Assembly: GCA_937928635.1 (NCBI GenBank)
Contig: CALFWM010000093.1
Coordinates: 1 to 33,507, forward strand
Length of the DNA: 33,507 nt
Origin: an uncultured Sulfitobacter sp.
GTDB taxonomy: Bacteria; Pseudomonadota; Alphaproteobacteria; Rhodobacterales; Rhodobacteraceae
Reading direction: 5' to 3'
Shown here: in pieces, positions 14,620 through 23,012 of the stretch
Layout of the letters: every line of letters begins with the position of its first letter
Numbering within the stretch: position 1 is the first letter of the stretch
Made by a program: the position numbers and the translations under genes
The notes under the pieces: model-generated
What the model saw: only the letters and a program-made list of their open reading frames with translations
Databases searched by the model: none
What the model was told of the DNA's origin: nothing

Positions 14620-15488
14620 AAATCGGCTTTATCGGATTGGGCAACATGGGGGCCCCCATGGCCGCAAACCTCGCAGCCGCAGGGCACGACGTTGTAGGTT
14701 TTGACGTTGCAGGCACCACGGCAAAGGGCGTGCGCGTTGCCTGCGACATCGCAGCGGCCGTGGATGGGGCCGACGTGGTGACCTCCATGCTGCCCAACGG
14801 CGCGATATTGCGACAAGTGGGCGAACAGGCGATCCCCCATATGACCCCCGGTGCGCTCTTTATGGATTGCTCAACAGTGGACGTAGACAGCGCGCGTGAT
14901 GTCGCGAAAGCCGCTGAAAACGCAGGGCTTCTCAGCGTAGACGCGCCCGTGTCCGGTGGCATTGGCGGCGCGTCGGCAGGTACATTGACCTTCATGGCAG
15001 GCGGCTCTGCTGATGCCTTTGCCAAGGCCGCACCGCTGTTTGATATCATGGGTCAAAAGGCCGTGCATTGCGGTGACGCAGGCGCAGGTCAGGCCGCAAA
15101 GATCTGCAACAACATGATTCTTGGGGCCACCATGATCGCCACCTGCGAGGCCTTTGCGCTGGCCGATAAGCTGAGCCTTGACCGTCAGAAAATGTTTGAC
15201 GTGGTCAGCACATCATCGGGCTATTCCTGGACCATGAACGCTTATTGCCCGGCCCCCGGCGTTGGTCCAAGCAGCCCCGCAGACAACGATTATACCCCCG
15301 GATTCGCGGCTGAACTCATGCTGAAAGATCTCGGGTTGAGCCAGCAAGCCGCCAGAAGTGCGGATGCCGACACGCCCATGGGTGCACTGGCCCTGGCGCT
15401 TTACAAACAATTTGTTGAAAACGAAGACGGTCTGGGCAAGGATTTCTCGGCCATGCTGCCCCGCTTTGAAAAACGCGGGGCCAACTGA
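14616..15488 (+). CDS. mmsB: 3-hydroxyisobutyrate dehydrogenase
   Basis: 290 residues. NAD-dependent oxidation of 3-hydroxyisobutyrate to methylmalonate semialdehyde, the substrate of MmsA. The Rossmann motif GFIGLGNMGAPMAANL is at the N-terminus, the substrate loop DAPVSGGIGGASAGTLTFMAGG at about 109-130, and the catalytic Lys162 in GAGQAAKICNNMILG. The C-terminal helical domain has GYSWTMNAYCPAPGVGPSSPADNDYTPGF, typical of the true hydroxyisobutyrate enzyme rather than tartronate-semialdehyde reductase. The start codon overlaps the preceding stop (ATGA), with GGAGG about 8 bases upstream. The MmgE/PrpD gene follows after 23 bases. Confidence 0.93.
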   Translation: MKIGFIGLGNMGAPMAANLAAAGHDVVGFDVAGTTAKGVRVACDIAAAVDGADVVTSMLPNGAILRQVGEQAIPHMTPGALFMDCSTVDVDSARDVAKAAENAGLLSVDAPVSGGIGGASAGTLTFMAGGSADAFAKAAPLFDIMGQKAVHCGDAGAGQAAKICNNMILGATMIATCEAFALADKLSLDRQKMFDVVSTSSGYSWTMNAYCPAPGVGPSSPADNDYTPGFAAELMLKDLGLSQQAARSADADTPMGALALALYKQFVENEDGLGKDFSAMLPRFEKRGAN

Positions 15489-15511
15489 GCACACATCAAA
15501 GGGTGACGCAC

Positions 15512-16861
15512 ATGAAAGACCAGACCAGCCCGCGTTTTCATGACTTTGCAACAGCGCTCCAACCCAGTGACCTGCCGCCTGAGGTGCGCAACATCTTGCG
15601 GCGCTCCTTTACGGACACGATGGGGGTTGCCGCCGTGGCCAGCACCACCCGTATGGCCGAGATCGCGCGGCGCGGTGCAACCGCGCTGTTTGGCGTTGGT
15701 GGTGCAGGTGCGGCGCGGATTCTGATGCATGGCGCGCAAGTCAGCCCCGCAGGTGCGGCCATGGCCGGGGCGTTCACCGTTGATGCGGTGGATGCCCATG
15801 ACGGCACTTCACCGTGTAAAGGCCACGCAGGCTCAGCGGTCTTTCCCGCCCTTCTCGCGCTGGCCGACACGCGTGCGATGGACGGCCCGAATTTTGCCAC
15901 CCTGCTCGCCATCGCCTATGAGGTCAGCTACCGCGCGGGCCTTGCTCAACATGCGACCTGTGCGGATTATCACACCTCCGGCGCATGGACCGCTGTGGGC
16001 GTGGCAACCGCCTGCGCGCGCGTTCTTGAATGTACACCCGAGCAGATCCGGCATGCGGCGGGCATTGGCGAATACCATGGCCCCCGCAGCCAGATGATGC
16101 GCTGTATTGATCACCCCACCATGCTGCGCGATGGGGTCGGTTGGGGGGCACCCTCTGGCGTAACGGCAGCCTACCTTGCGCGCGAAGGTTTTACCGGGGC
16201 CCCTGCGCTGACCTGTGAACAAACCCCTGAGTTTTGGTCCGATCTGGGGGATCGCTGGCGGCTGGTGGAGGATACCCATTATAAGCCCTACCCATGCTGT
16301 CGCTGGGCCCATCCCAGCCTTGATGCTGCGGCCGAACTGATGACCCGCCACGCGCTCTCGCACCACGACATCGCAGCGGTTGAAATCAAGACCTTTCATA
16401 ATGCCACCCGGCTGGCGGGTCATACGCCCGCAAGTCCGGATGAATTTGCCTATGCGATTGCCTTTCCGGTCGCTGCGATGATTGTGCGCGGTCAGGTTGG
16501 GGTGCCTGAACTGGCCGAAGCCACATTACAAGACCTCGACATTCTGCGCCTCAGCAAGGCGACCACGCTGATTGACGATCCGCATCTGACGGAGATTTCA
16601 GTTGGCAAACGATGGGCGCAGGTTGTGTTGATCCTGAAAGACGGGCAGCGGTTGGAATCTACGCCACGCACGCCGCGCGGTGACATGGACCTGCCCCTGT
16701 CTGACGCTGAGATATCCGAGAAATTTCATCTCTTTGCCGATCCTGTTCTGGGGCCTGCGCGGGCCAGGGAGATCGAAGAGTTGACAGGCCATTTTGATCA
16801 ACTCGACACCACCGGGTTTGCCCGCCTGCTCGACCTGTGCCTCACCGCGCCCAAAGGTTAA
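15512..16861 (+). CDS. MmgE/PrpD family protein
   Basis: 449 residues from ATG 15512, with AAAGGG 8 bases upstream; GTG 15503 would place that site inside the gene. The fold family includes 2-methylcitrate dehydratase PrpD and cis-aconitate decarboxylase. Visible family features are LRRSFTDTMGVAAVAS near the N-terminus, the conserved DAHDGTSPCKGHAGSAVFPALLALAD, SYRAGLAQH and HYKPYPCCRWAHPSLDAAAEL. It is last in the valine operon, 23 bases after mmsB. Because valine yields propionyl-CoA, a link to methylcitrate metabolism is tempting, but no prpB or prpC is nearby and many family members have unknown substrates, so the reaction is left open. Confidence 0.85.
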   Translation: MKDQTSPRFHDFATALQPSDLPPEVRNILRRSFTDTMGVAAVASTTRMAEIARRGATALFGVGGAGAARILMHGAQVSPAGAAMAGAFTVDAVDAHDGTSPCKGHAGSAVFPALLALADTRAMDGPNFATLLAIAYEVSYRAGLAQHATCADYHTSGAWTAVGVATACARVLECTPEQIRHAAGIGEYHGPRSQMMRCIDHPTMLRDGVGWGAPSGVTAAYLAREGFTGAPALTCEQTPEFWSDLGDRWRLVEDTHYKPYPCCRWAHPSLDAAAELMTRHALSHHDIAAVEIKTFHNATRLAGHTPASPDEFAYAIAFPVAAMIVRGQVGVPELAEATLQDLDILRLSKATTLIDDPHLTEISVGKRWAQVVLILKDGQRLESTPRTPRGDMDLPLSDAEISEKFHLFADPVLGPARAREIEELTGHFDQLDTTGFARLLDLCLTAPKG

Positions 16862-16877
16862 AGCGTGCGTCATGTGG

Positions 16878-16902
16878 GTGCCCGCCGCACATTGGGCGGC
16901 AC
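16878..16902. terminator. Hairpin between convergent MmgE/PrpD gene and uvrA
   Basis: GTGCCCGCC (16878-16886) pairs with GGCGGCAC (16895-16902), an 8-bp GC-rich stem with one bulged C, in the 63 bases between two convergent stop codons. There is no T tract, so a bidirectional terminator is only probable. Confidence 0.4.
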
Positions 16903-16924
16903 TGAACACACTCCCAACATTCAC

Positions 16925-19798
16925 CTACTCGGCGGCCACTTTGGTCCGCTTTTCCAACATGGGTTTGAGGTATTTGCCGGTATAGCTTTCCACCACCTCG
17001 GCCACCTCTTCGGGCGTGCCTGTGGCCACAACCTTGCCGCCGCCATCGCCGCCTTCCGGGCCAATGTCGATGATGTGGTCCGCGGTTTTCACAACGTCCA
17101 GATTGTGCTCAATCACCACCACTGAATTGCCCTGATCAACCAGTTCATGCAGCACTTCCAACAGCTTGCGCACGTCTTCAAAATGCAGGCCCGTGGTCGG
17201 TTCATCCAGAATGTACAGCGTGCGCCCGGTGGATCGTTTGCTCAGCTCTTTAGAGAGTTTCACCCGCTGCGCCTCGCCGCCCGAAAGCGTTGTGGCCTGC
17301 TGGCCCACCTTGATGTAGCCCAGTCCCACCCGCATCAGCGCATCCATCTTTTCGCGGATCGACGGCACGGCCTGAAAGAAGGTTTGGGCATCCTCCACGG
17401 TCATGCCCAGAACATCCGCAATCGACTTGCCCTTGAACTTGATCTCAAGGGTTTCACGGTTGTAGCGGGCACCTTTGCAGGTTTCGCATTCCACATAGAC
17501 GTCCGGCAGAAAGTGCATTTCGATCTTGATCACACCGTCGCCCTGGCAGGCCTCACAGCGCCCGCCCTTGACGTTGAAACTAAAACGCCCGGGCTTGTAG
17601 CCGCGCGCTTTTGCCTCGGGTAGCCCTGCAAACCAATCGCGAATCGGCGTAAAGGCCCCGGTGTAGGTCGCCGGGTTTGAACGCGGTGTGCGGCCAATGG
17701 GGCGTTGGTCAATGTCGATGACCTTGTCGAGGTGTTCAAGCCCCTTGATGGTCTCGCAGGGTGCCGGCGTCTGGCGTGCTCCGTTCAGGTTCATCGAGGC
17801 GGTTTTGAACAGCGTTTCAATTGTCAGGGTGGATTTCCCCCCGCCGGAAACCCCTGTCACGCAAACAAATTTTCCCAATGGAAAATCAACCGTTACACTT
17901 TGCAAATTGTTCCCGGTCGCTTTGCAAACCTGGACTTTCTTCTTTTTGCCTTTGCGGCGTTTGCTGGGGATCGCGATCTCTCGTTTGCCCGTCAGGAATT
18001 GCCCGGTGATCGAATTGTCATCTGCGGCAACCTGATCTGGCGTCCCATGGCTGACCACCTGCCCCCCGTGCACGCCAGCGCCCGGGCCAATGTCAAAAAC
18101 GTAGTCTGCCTCGCGAATGGCCTCCTCGTCATGCTCCACAACAATCACGGTATTACCCTGATCGCGCAGGTTCTTGAGCGTGAGCAGCAAGCGGTCATTG
18201 TCCCGCTGGTGCAGGCCGATGGAAGGTTCATCAAGCACATACAAAACGCCGGTCAGGCCCGACCCGATTTGAGAGGCCAGCCGGATGCGTTGGCTTTCGC
18301 CGCCACTTAATGTGCCACTTGAACGTGACAGCGTAAGATATTCTAATCCCACGTTATTCAGAAAGCCAAGTCGCTCACGAATTTCCTTGAGAATGGCACG
18401 TGCGATCTCGTTCTTCTGGACCGTCAAATGATCGGGCACACTGCCACACCAGTCATATGCGTCGCGGATCGACATCTGCACCACCTGTCCCGCATGCAGC
18501 AAGTCATCGCCTGAGCCAATCTTGACCGCCAGCGCCTCGGGACGCAGGCGAAACCCTTCGCAATCGCCACAGGGCCGGTTGTTTTGATAACGCTCAAACT
18601 CCTCACGGATCCAGTTGGAATCCGTCTCGCGGTAACGTCGCTCCATGTTGGGGATGACCCCCTCAAACACACGCGTCACCTCATAAACGCGTCCGCCCTC
18701 ATCATAGCGAAACTTGATTTCCTCCTTGCCAGAGCCGTACAAGAAGACCTGCTGCACCTTGGGCGACAGATCTTTCCACTTTGAATTCTGGTCAAAGTCA
18801 TAATGCTTGGCGATGGCCTCAATCGTCTGTTTGAAATAGGGTGACTTGCCCTTGCGCCAAGGGGCCAGCGCACCGTCATAGACCTTGAGCCCCTGATCCG
18901 GCACCACAAGACGTTCGTCAAAAAACAGCTCGACCCCCAGACCATCACAGGACGGACAGGCCCCAAAGGGCGCGTTGAACGAAAACAGGCGTGGCTCAAT
19001 CTCGGGAATCGTGAAACCGCTGACGGGGCAGGCAAATTTTTCCGAAAAGGTATAGCGTTCCGGGTCACCCTCACTTGGCGCGGTTTCCAGAACGGCAATG
19101 CCATCGGCCAGATCAAGGGCGGTGCGCAGACTGTCGGCCAGCCGTGTTTCCAACCCGTCGCGCACCACAATCCGGTCAACGACAACGTCGATGTCATGGC
19201 GGAACTTCTTGTCCAACGTGGGCGGCTCATCCAGCTCATAAAACGCACCGTCAACCTTGACGCGCTGAAAACCGGATTTTCGCAGTTCAAGGAATTCTTT
19301 GCGGTATTCCCCTTTGCGGTCGCGGATGATCGGCGCAAGCAGATAGGCGCGCGTGCCCTCTTGCATCTGCATGACCCGGTCAACCATGTCCTGGACCTGC
19401 TGCGCCTCAATCGGCTTACCGGTGGCGGGCGAATAAGGCGTGCCAACGCGCGCAAACAGCAGGCGCATGTAGTCGTAAATCTCTGTTACCGTGCCCACGG
19501 TGGAGCGTGGGTTTTTCGAGGTGGTCTTTTGCTCAATGGAAATGGCCGGGCTGAGGCCAGAGATGTGATCCACATCCGGCTTTTGCATCATATCCAGAAA
19601 CTGGCGCGCATAGGCGGAAAGCGATTCCACATAGCGCCGCTGCCCCTCGGCATAGATTGTGTCGAACGCGAGCGATGACTTGCCTGACCCGGAAAGCCCA
19701 GTGATAACAACCAGTTGGTCGCGCGGAATATCCACGTCGATGCTCTTGAGGTTATGCTCGCGCGCCCCGCGAACTTCGATATTTTTCAGCTCTGCCAT
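16925..19798 (-). CDS. uvrA: Excinuclease ABC subunit A
   Basis: 957 residues from ATG 19798; a GTG one codon earlier is less likely given the GGGGGTG ribosome binding site. UvrA is the damage-sensing ATPase of nucleotide excision repair. It has two ABC modules: the first with Walker A GLSGSGKS (34-41), a zinc-binding region starting CPVSGF and ending CPSC, and signature LSGGESQRIRLA; the second with GVSGGGKS (glycine in place of the usual second serine), a zinc finger of CEACQGDG and CETCKG, and LSGGEAQRVKLS, then LDEPTTGLH. A lysine-rich linker (SKRRKGKKKKVQV) joins the modules. Expression should be damage-induced, because a LexA box lies 64 bases upstream. Confidence 0.97.
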   Translation of the reverse strand: MAELKNIEVRGAREHNLKSIDVDIPRDQLVVITGLSGSGKSSLAFDTIYAEGQRRYVESLSAYARQFLDMMQKPDVDHISGLSPAISIEQKTTSKNPRSTVGTVTEIYDYMRLLFARVGTPYSPATGKPIEAQQVQDMVDRVMQMQEGTRAYLLAPIIRDRKGEYRKEFLELRKSGFQRVKVDGAFYELDEPPTLDKKFRHDIDVVVDRIVVRDGLETRLADSLRTALDLADGIAVLETAPSEGDPERYTFSEKFACPVSGFTIPEIEPRLFSFNAPFGACPSCDGLGVELFFDERLVVPDQGLKVYDGALAPWRKGKSPYFKQTIEAIAKHYDFDQNSKWKDLSPKVQQVFLYGSGKEEIKFRYDEGGRVYEVTRVFEGVIPNMERRYRETDSNWIREEFERYQNNRPCGDCEGFRLRPEALAVKIGSGDDLLHAGQVVQMSIRDAYDWCGSVPDHLTVQKNEIARAILKEIRERLGFLNNVGLEYLTLSRSSGTLSGGESQRIRLASQIGSGLTGVLYVLDEPSIGLHQRDNDRLLLTLKNLRDQGNTVIVVEHDEEAIREADYVFDIGPGAGVHGGQVVSHGTPDQVAADDNSITGQFLTGKREIAIPSKRRKGKKKKVQVCKATGNNLQSVTVDFPLGKFVCVTGVSGGGKSTLTIETLFKTASMNLNGARQTPAPCETIKGLEHLDKVIDIDQRPIGRTPRSNPATYTGAFTPIRDWFAGLPEAKARGYKPGRFSFNVKGGRCEACQGDGVIKIEMHFLPDVYVECETCKGARYNRETLEIKFKGKSIADVLGMTVEDAQTFFQAVPSIREKMDALMRVGLGYIKVGQQATTLSGGEAQRVKLSKELSKRSTGRTLYILDEPTTGLHFEDVRKLLEVLHELVDQGNSVVVIEHNLDVVKTADHIIDIGPEGGDGGGKVVATGTPEEVAEVVESYTGKYLKPMLEKRTKVAAE

Positions 19799-19861
19799 CA
19801 CACACCCCCGTTAACGATCTGTACATATAGCGCGGGGGCGGATTATCCAATGGAAAAATAA

Positions 19862-19876
19862 GAACGAAAGTGGAAC
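19862..19876 (-). promoter_or_regulatory. LexA (SOS) box of uvrA
   Basis: On the minus strand the sequence is GTTC, seven bases, GTTC (plus strand GAAC 19862-19865 and 19873-19876), an exact match to the alphaproteobacterial LexA site. It lies in the 82 bases between the upstream transporter gene and uvrA, where the uvrA promoter must be. uvrA is a classical SOS gene. Confidence 0.75.
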
Positions 19877-19880
19877 GCGC

Positions 19881-21038
19881 TCAACCGCGCCGCCGCTGGC
19901 CCAGCCATAGGTGCACCAGCATGCCAAGGACAAAAGCCAGACCTACCAAAAGCGGCAACGCGCCGTACCCGAATCCCGCAAGGGCCGCAGCCATGATCGG
20001 GGTTCCGATGGTGTTCCCCACATTACCCATCTGCGCCAGCGCGCCATTCGCCTGCACCTGCGTGTCGGGGGTGGCGTTCAGCTGTGGCACCGCAGCAAAA
20101 CTCGCGCCTTGTATCAGCCCCATGGAGCCGGCAAGGGCAAGGCAACCCAGCGGGGAACCCGGGCTGCTCCATAGCCAGATCATACAGAGAAGCGACAGGA
20201 TAAAGCCAAACTCAACCACCCGCACAGCCGATGTCAGGCGCAGCAGGTAGACGCCAAGGGTCATCGAAACCGCAATGCTGGTGAGCGGCATCGCCCCCAT
20301 GATCACCCCGCGATAGGAGGGATCAAGGTACGGGGGCAGGACGGTCAAAACCGAGACAAAACTGAAGGTGTAAAACAGCCATCCTGCCGCGGGGGCCGCG
20401 ATATAGGGAGAGCGGTAAATGGTTATGTGATCGCGCAGGATGTTGCGCCATGAAAACGCTGGCACCTTCCCTTCTGACGGCAATTTGCGCAGACGGGCAG
20501 AAAGATAAAGCGCGAAAAAGGCCATATAGGCCCCGTGGGCGGCAAACAGCACCGGCACCCCGGCCCATAGCGCCAGAGGCCGCCCGCCCCAAGCCAGAAT
20601 AGCAAAGGCAACGCCAAAGAACGTGCCCCAAAGCGTCAGCGCCAGACCGCGATCCCTGGGGGCGCAGAGCTGTGCGATCAGCGTTGGGGCCGCCACCACA
20701 ATGGCCAGATGCGACACCCCCTCGATCATCCGCGTGGCCAGCATCCAGGGCAGCGGCGGCAGCAAAGCCTGCACCGCAGAGACCGCCGCCCCAATCCAAA
20801 GCGCGCCCAGCAACGCACGCCGATAACGGATACGCGCCACCATCAGCCCCGCCGCAACACCAAACAGAATGCCGACAAACCCCACCAGCGAGACCATGAA
20901 CCCAAAGGCGGCCCCCGCCCCCGGATAAAGCCCCGGCAGCAGATCAAAGATCACACTGACCTTGCCATATTGCGCCGCAGCACCCAGCCCCGCGCCCCAC
21001 AAGGCAAAGATCAGCGGAAAGGGGGTCTTTTCTGGCAT
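19881..21038 (-). CDS. Major facilitator superfamily transporter
   Basis: 385 residues with about 12 hydrophobic segments in two halves, divided by a basic loop (ARLRKLPSEGKVPAFSWRNILRDH, about 185-210). The loop after helix 2 (GLMVARIRYRRALL) replaces the usual GxLaDrxGRR motif and is poorly conserved. There is RMIEGVSHLAIVVAAPTLIAQLCAPRDRGLALTLWGTFFGVAF around helices 4-5, typical of drug/metabolite exporters. The C-terminus is short and basic (GQRRRG). The substrate cannot be inferred. It ends 82 bases before uvrA on the same strand, but the LexA box between them argues for separate control. Confidence 0.85.
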   Translation of the reverse strand: MPEKTPFPLIFALWGAGLGAAAQYGKVSVIFDLLPGLYPGAGAAFGFMVSLVGFVGILFGVAAGLMVARIRYRRALLGALWIGAAVSAVQALLPPLPWMLATRMIEGVSHLAIVVAAPTLIAQLCAPRDRGLALTLWGTFFGVAFAILAWGGRPLALWAGVPVLFAAHGAYMAFFALYLSARLRKLPSEGKVPAFSWRNILRDHITIYRSPYIAAPAAGWLFYTFSFVSVLTVLPPYLDPSYRGVIMGAMPLTSIAVSMTLGVYLLRLTSAVRVVEFGFILSLLCMIWLWSSPGSPLGCLALAGSMGLIQGASFAAVPQLNATPDTQVQANGALAQMGNVGNTIGTPIMAAALAGFGYGALPLLVGLAFVLGMLVHLWLGQRRRG

Positions 21039-21379
21039 GCAACGCTCACGGAGGGAAAGACCCTGACCTTAAACCATTTGCACCAAAGCCCAAGAGCAGA
21101 TCGGTAGTGCGGGGTCATTTTGATAGTATCCCGGATGGAGCCGTAATCCGGCGGCCATTCGTCTTTGAGGGCGCGCAGGGCGACGTGATGTTTACCCCAA
21201 TTCCCGGAAATTTCTGCGACGTTCGGGTTTTGCGGCCCAAGCGCCTCGATAATCTGTCGCTTGGTGAATGTCAGAACAACGCGATTCGTGGCCGGGTCAA
21301 GAATGCCAAAGGCACCGCGCACTGGCGCGGCTTGTTCTTGAGGCGGGCGCGACTCGCCCTCATACTTGTAACAGGTCGT
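21011..21379 (-). pseudogene. Possible gene remnant or start-less hypothetical ORF
   Basis: The minus strand is open from 21379 to 21011 (after an in-frame TGA at 21382-21380) with no ATG. The only early start is a GTG at 21322, which has no ribosome binding site. The translation looks protein-like (GILDPATNRVVLTFTKRQIIEALG, then NPNVAEISGNWGKHHVALRALKDEWPPDYGSIRDTI), and its codon choice resembles real genes here. Its last nine codons overlap the start of the transporter gene in another frame. I do not recognise it. It could be the decayed 3' part of a gene whose 5' end was lost at the palindrome 21378-21402. A functional short gene is the alternative. Apart from this and the palindrome, 21039-21525 holds no gene. 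Confidence 0.35.
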
Positions 21380-21402
21380 TCAGGACGCATTGCGCCCTGA
21401 AC
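21378..21402. repeat. 25-bp near-perfect palindrome
   Basis: GTTCAGG (21378-21384) and CCTGAAC (21396-21402) are perfect inverted arms. Inside them, CGCA and TGCG pair around a central T, with one A/C mismatch between the arms and the inner stem: 11 of 12 positions are paired. It lies 123 bases downstream of lpdA and at the 5' edge of the possible remnant. No T tract follows on either strand, so a protein-binding site or element end is as likely as a terminator. Confidence 0.55.
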
Positions 21403-21525
21403 ACCTTCTCAGCACAGTTCAAAACACCAACTCACATCCCGCCCCCCGGATGGGGACGGCTCAGGCGCGCAAAATGCGCCAAAAATGTCGTCGCGCTTGC
21501 GCGTCCATCGAATCACCTCAAGCGA

Positions 21526-22920
21526 TCACATATGAATGACACGCCCATAGGCATCCAGCACCGCCTCATGCATCATCTCGCTCAGGGTCGGATGGGGGAA
21601 GACAGTGTTCATCAGGTCTTCTTCGGTGGTCTCCAACTGTCGGCCCACCACATAGCCCTGGATCAGCTCCGTAACCTCGGCCCCCACCATATGCGCGCCC
21701 AGCAGTTCGCCGGTCTTCACGTCAAAGATGGTTTTAATCATCCCGTTCTCTTCGCCAAGGGCAATCGCCTTGCCGTTGCCGATAAAGGGGAAACGCCCGA
21801 CCTTGATGTCAAAGCCTTTTTCTTTGGCCTGCGCCTCCGTGTAGCCCACGCTCGCCACCTGAGGATGACAATAAGTACACCCCGCAATGCTCTCCGGTTT
21901 CACGGGATGCGCGTGTTGGCCCGCAATCAGATCAGCCACCATAACGCCCTCGTGGGACGCCTTATGCGCCAGCCAGGGGGCACCGGCGATGTCGCCAATG
22001 GCATAAAGCCCCTCAACTTCGGTGCGACAGAATTCGTCTGTCATCACATGGGTGCGGTCAATCTTCACACCCAGGGCCTCCAGCCCCAGATCTTCCACAT
22101 TGCCAACAATGCCAACAGCGGAAATCACAGTATCAAAATCATGTTTCTCGACCTTACCGCCAACTTCAATATGCGCAATGACTTTGGCGGCGCTGCGGTC
22201 CAGCTGTTTGACCATCGCCTTTTGCATGATCTTCATGCCTTGTTTCTCAAAGGCCTTTTTGGCAAAGGCGGAAATGTCGGCATCCTCCACCGGCAACACA
22301 CGGTCCATGACCTCCACCACGGTCGTTTCTGCGCCAAGGGTGTTGTAGAAACTGGCAAATTCGATGCCAATTGCGCCAGAGCCAATCACCAGCAATTTCT
22401 TTGGCATATGCGGCGGTTTCAGCGCGTCCTTATAGGTCCAGACCCGTTTGCCATCCGCCTCAAGGCCCGGCAGTTCGCGGGCACGTGCGCCGGTGGCCAG
22501 CACGATGTTTTTGGCGCTGAGCTCTTCCGTGCCCTTATCGATCTTGACGCTGACCTTGCCCTCGGAAGGGATTGTGGCGGCCCCCATCACAACGGTGACC
22601 TTATTCTTTTTCAACAAATGGCCAACGCCCCCTGACAGCTGACCTGCAACCTTTCGGGAGCGTTTGACCACCGCATCCAGATCATAGCTGATGCCCTCTG
22701 CTTTCAGGCCAAACTCTTTGGCGCGGTGCATCAGATGAAACACCTCAGAACTGCGCAGCATCGCTTTGGTCGGGATACAGCCCCAGTTCAGGCAAATGCC
22801 GCCCAGATGTTCACGCTCAACAATGGCAACCTTCATACCCAGCTGCGCGCCCCGGATCGCGGCCACATAGCCTCCTGGGCCCGCCCCGATGACAATCAGA
22901 TCATAGGTAGTTGCAGCCAT
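21526..22920 (-). CDS. lpdA: Dihydrolipoyl dehydrogenase (E3)
   Basis: 464 residues, full length. A FAD- and NAD-dependent disulfide oxidoreductase that reoxidises the lipoyl groups of pyruvate and 2-oxoglutarate dehydrogenase complexes and, relevant to the valine genes here, of the branched-chain complex. The FAD site is VIGAGPGGYVAA (10-21); the redox disulfide is Cys43/Cys48 in GGICLNWGCIPTK; the NAD site is VIGSGAIGIEFASFYNTLG; the second FAD motif is YAIGDIAG; and the catalytic His443/Glu448 pair is in HPTLSEMMHEA. No E1/E2 genes are adjacent, so the enzyme may serve several complexes. The upstream region carries two GTTAAAC repeats 22 bases apart. Confidence 0.96.
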   Translation of the reverse strand: MAATTYDLIVIGAGPGGYVAAIRGAQLGMKVAIVEREHLGGICLNWGCIPTKAMLRSSEVFHLMHRAKEFGLKAEGISYDLDAVVKRSRKVAGQLSGGVGHLLKKNKVTVVMGAATIPSEGKVSVKIDKGTEELSAKNIVLATGARARELPGLEADGKRVWTYKDALKPPHMPKKLLVIGSGAIGIEFASFYNTLGAETTVVEVMDRVLPVEDADISAFAKKAFEKQGMKIMQKAMVKQLDRSAAKVIAHIEVGGKVEKHDFDTVISAVGIVGNVEDLGLEALGVKIDRTHVMTDEFCRTEVEGLYAIGDIAGAPWLAHKASHEGVMVADLIAGQHAHPVKPESIAGCTYCHPQVASVGYTEAQAKEKGFDIKVGRFPFIGNGKAIALGEENGMIKTIFDVKTGELLGAHMVGAEVTELIQGYVVGRQLETTEEDLMNTVFPHPTLSEMMHEAVLDAYGRVIHM

Positions 22921-22936
22921 ATCAGCGCCCTCGCAA

Positions 22937-22969
22937 GTTAAACGGAAAGTGGTTTACCGTTAAACTATA
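22937..22969 (-). promoter_or_regulatory. Repeated GTTTAAC boxes and a -10-like element before lpdA
   Basis: On the minus strand GTTTAAC occurs at 22965-22959 and 22943-22937, exactly 22 bases apart (two helical turns), with TATAGT (22969-22964) overlapping the first. Such spacing suits a regulator binding one face of the DNA. A third copy lies upstream of the DUF924 gene (23637-23631). Function is inferred. Confidence 0.35.
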
Positions 22970-23012
22970 ATGCAGCACGCTGGAGATTCGAGCGGTTTTT
23001 TTCGCATGCCTG

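Noticed and set aside
21107..21400. 97-codon plus-strand frame between the transporter gene and lpdA
   Set aside because: Its translation is Arg-rich and less protein-like than the minus-strand frame over the same bases, and no ribosome binding site precedes it.
21268..22635. 455-codon open frame on the plus strand antisense to lpdA
   Set aside because: It lies almost wholly opposite a clear lpdA gene; its translation is rich in His, Arg, Gln and Phe with no family features, as expected of a shadow frame in GC-rich coding DNA.
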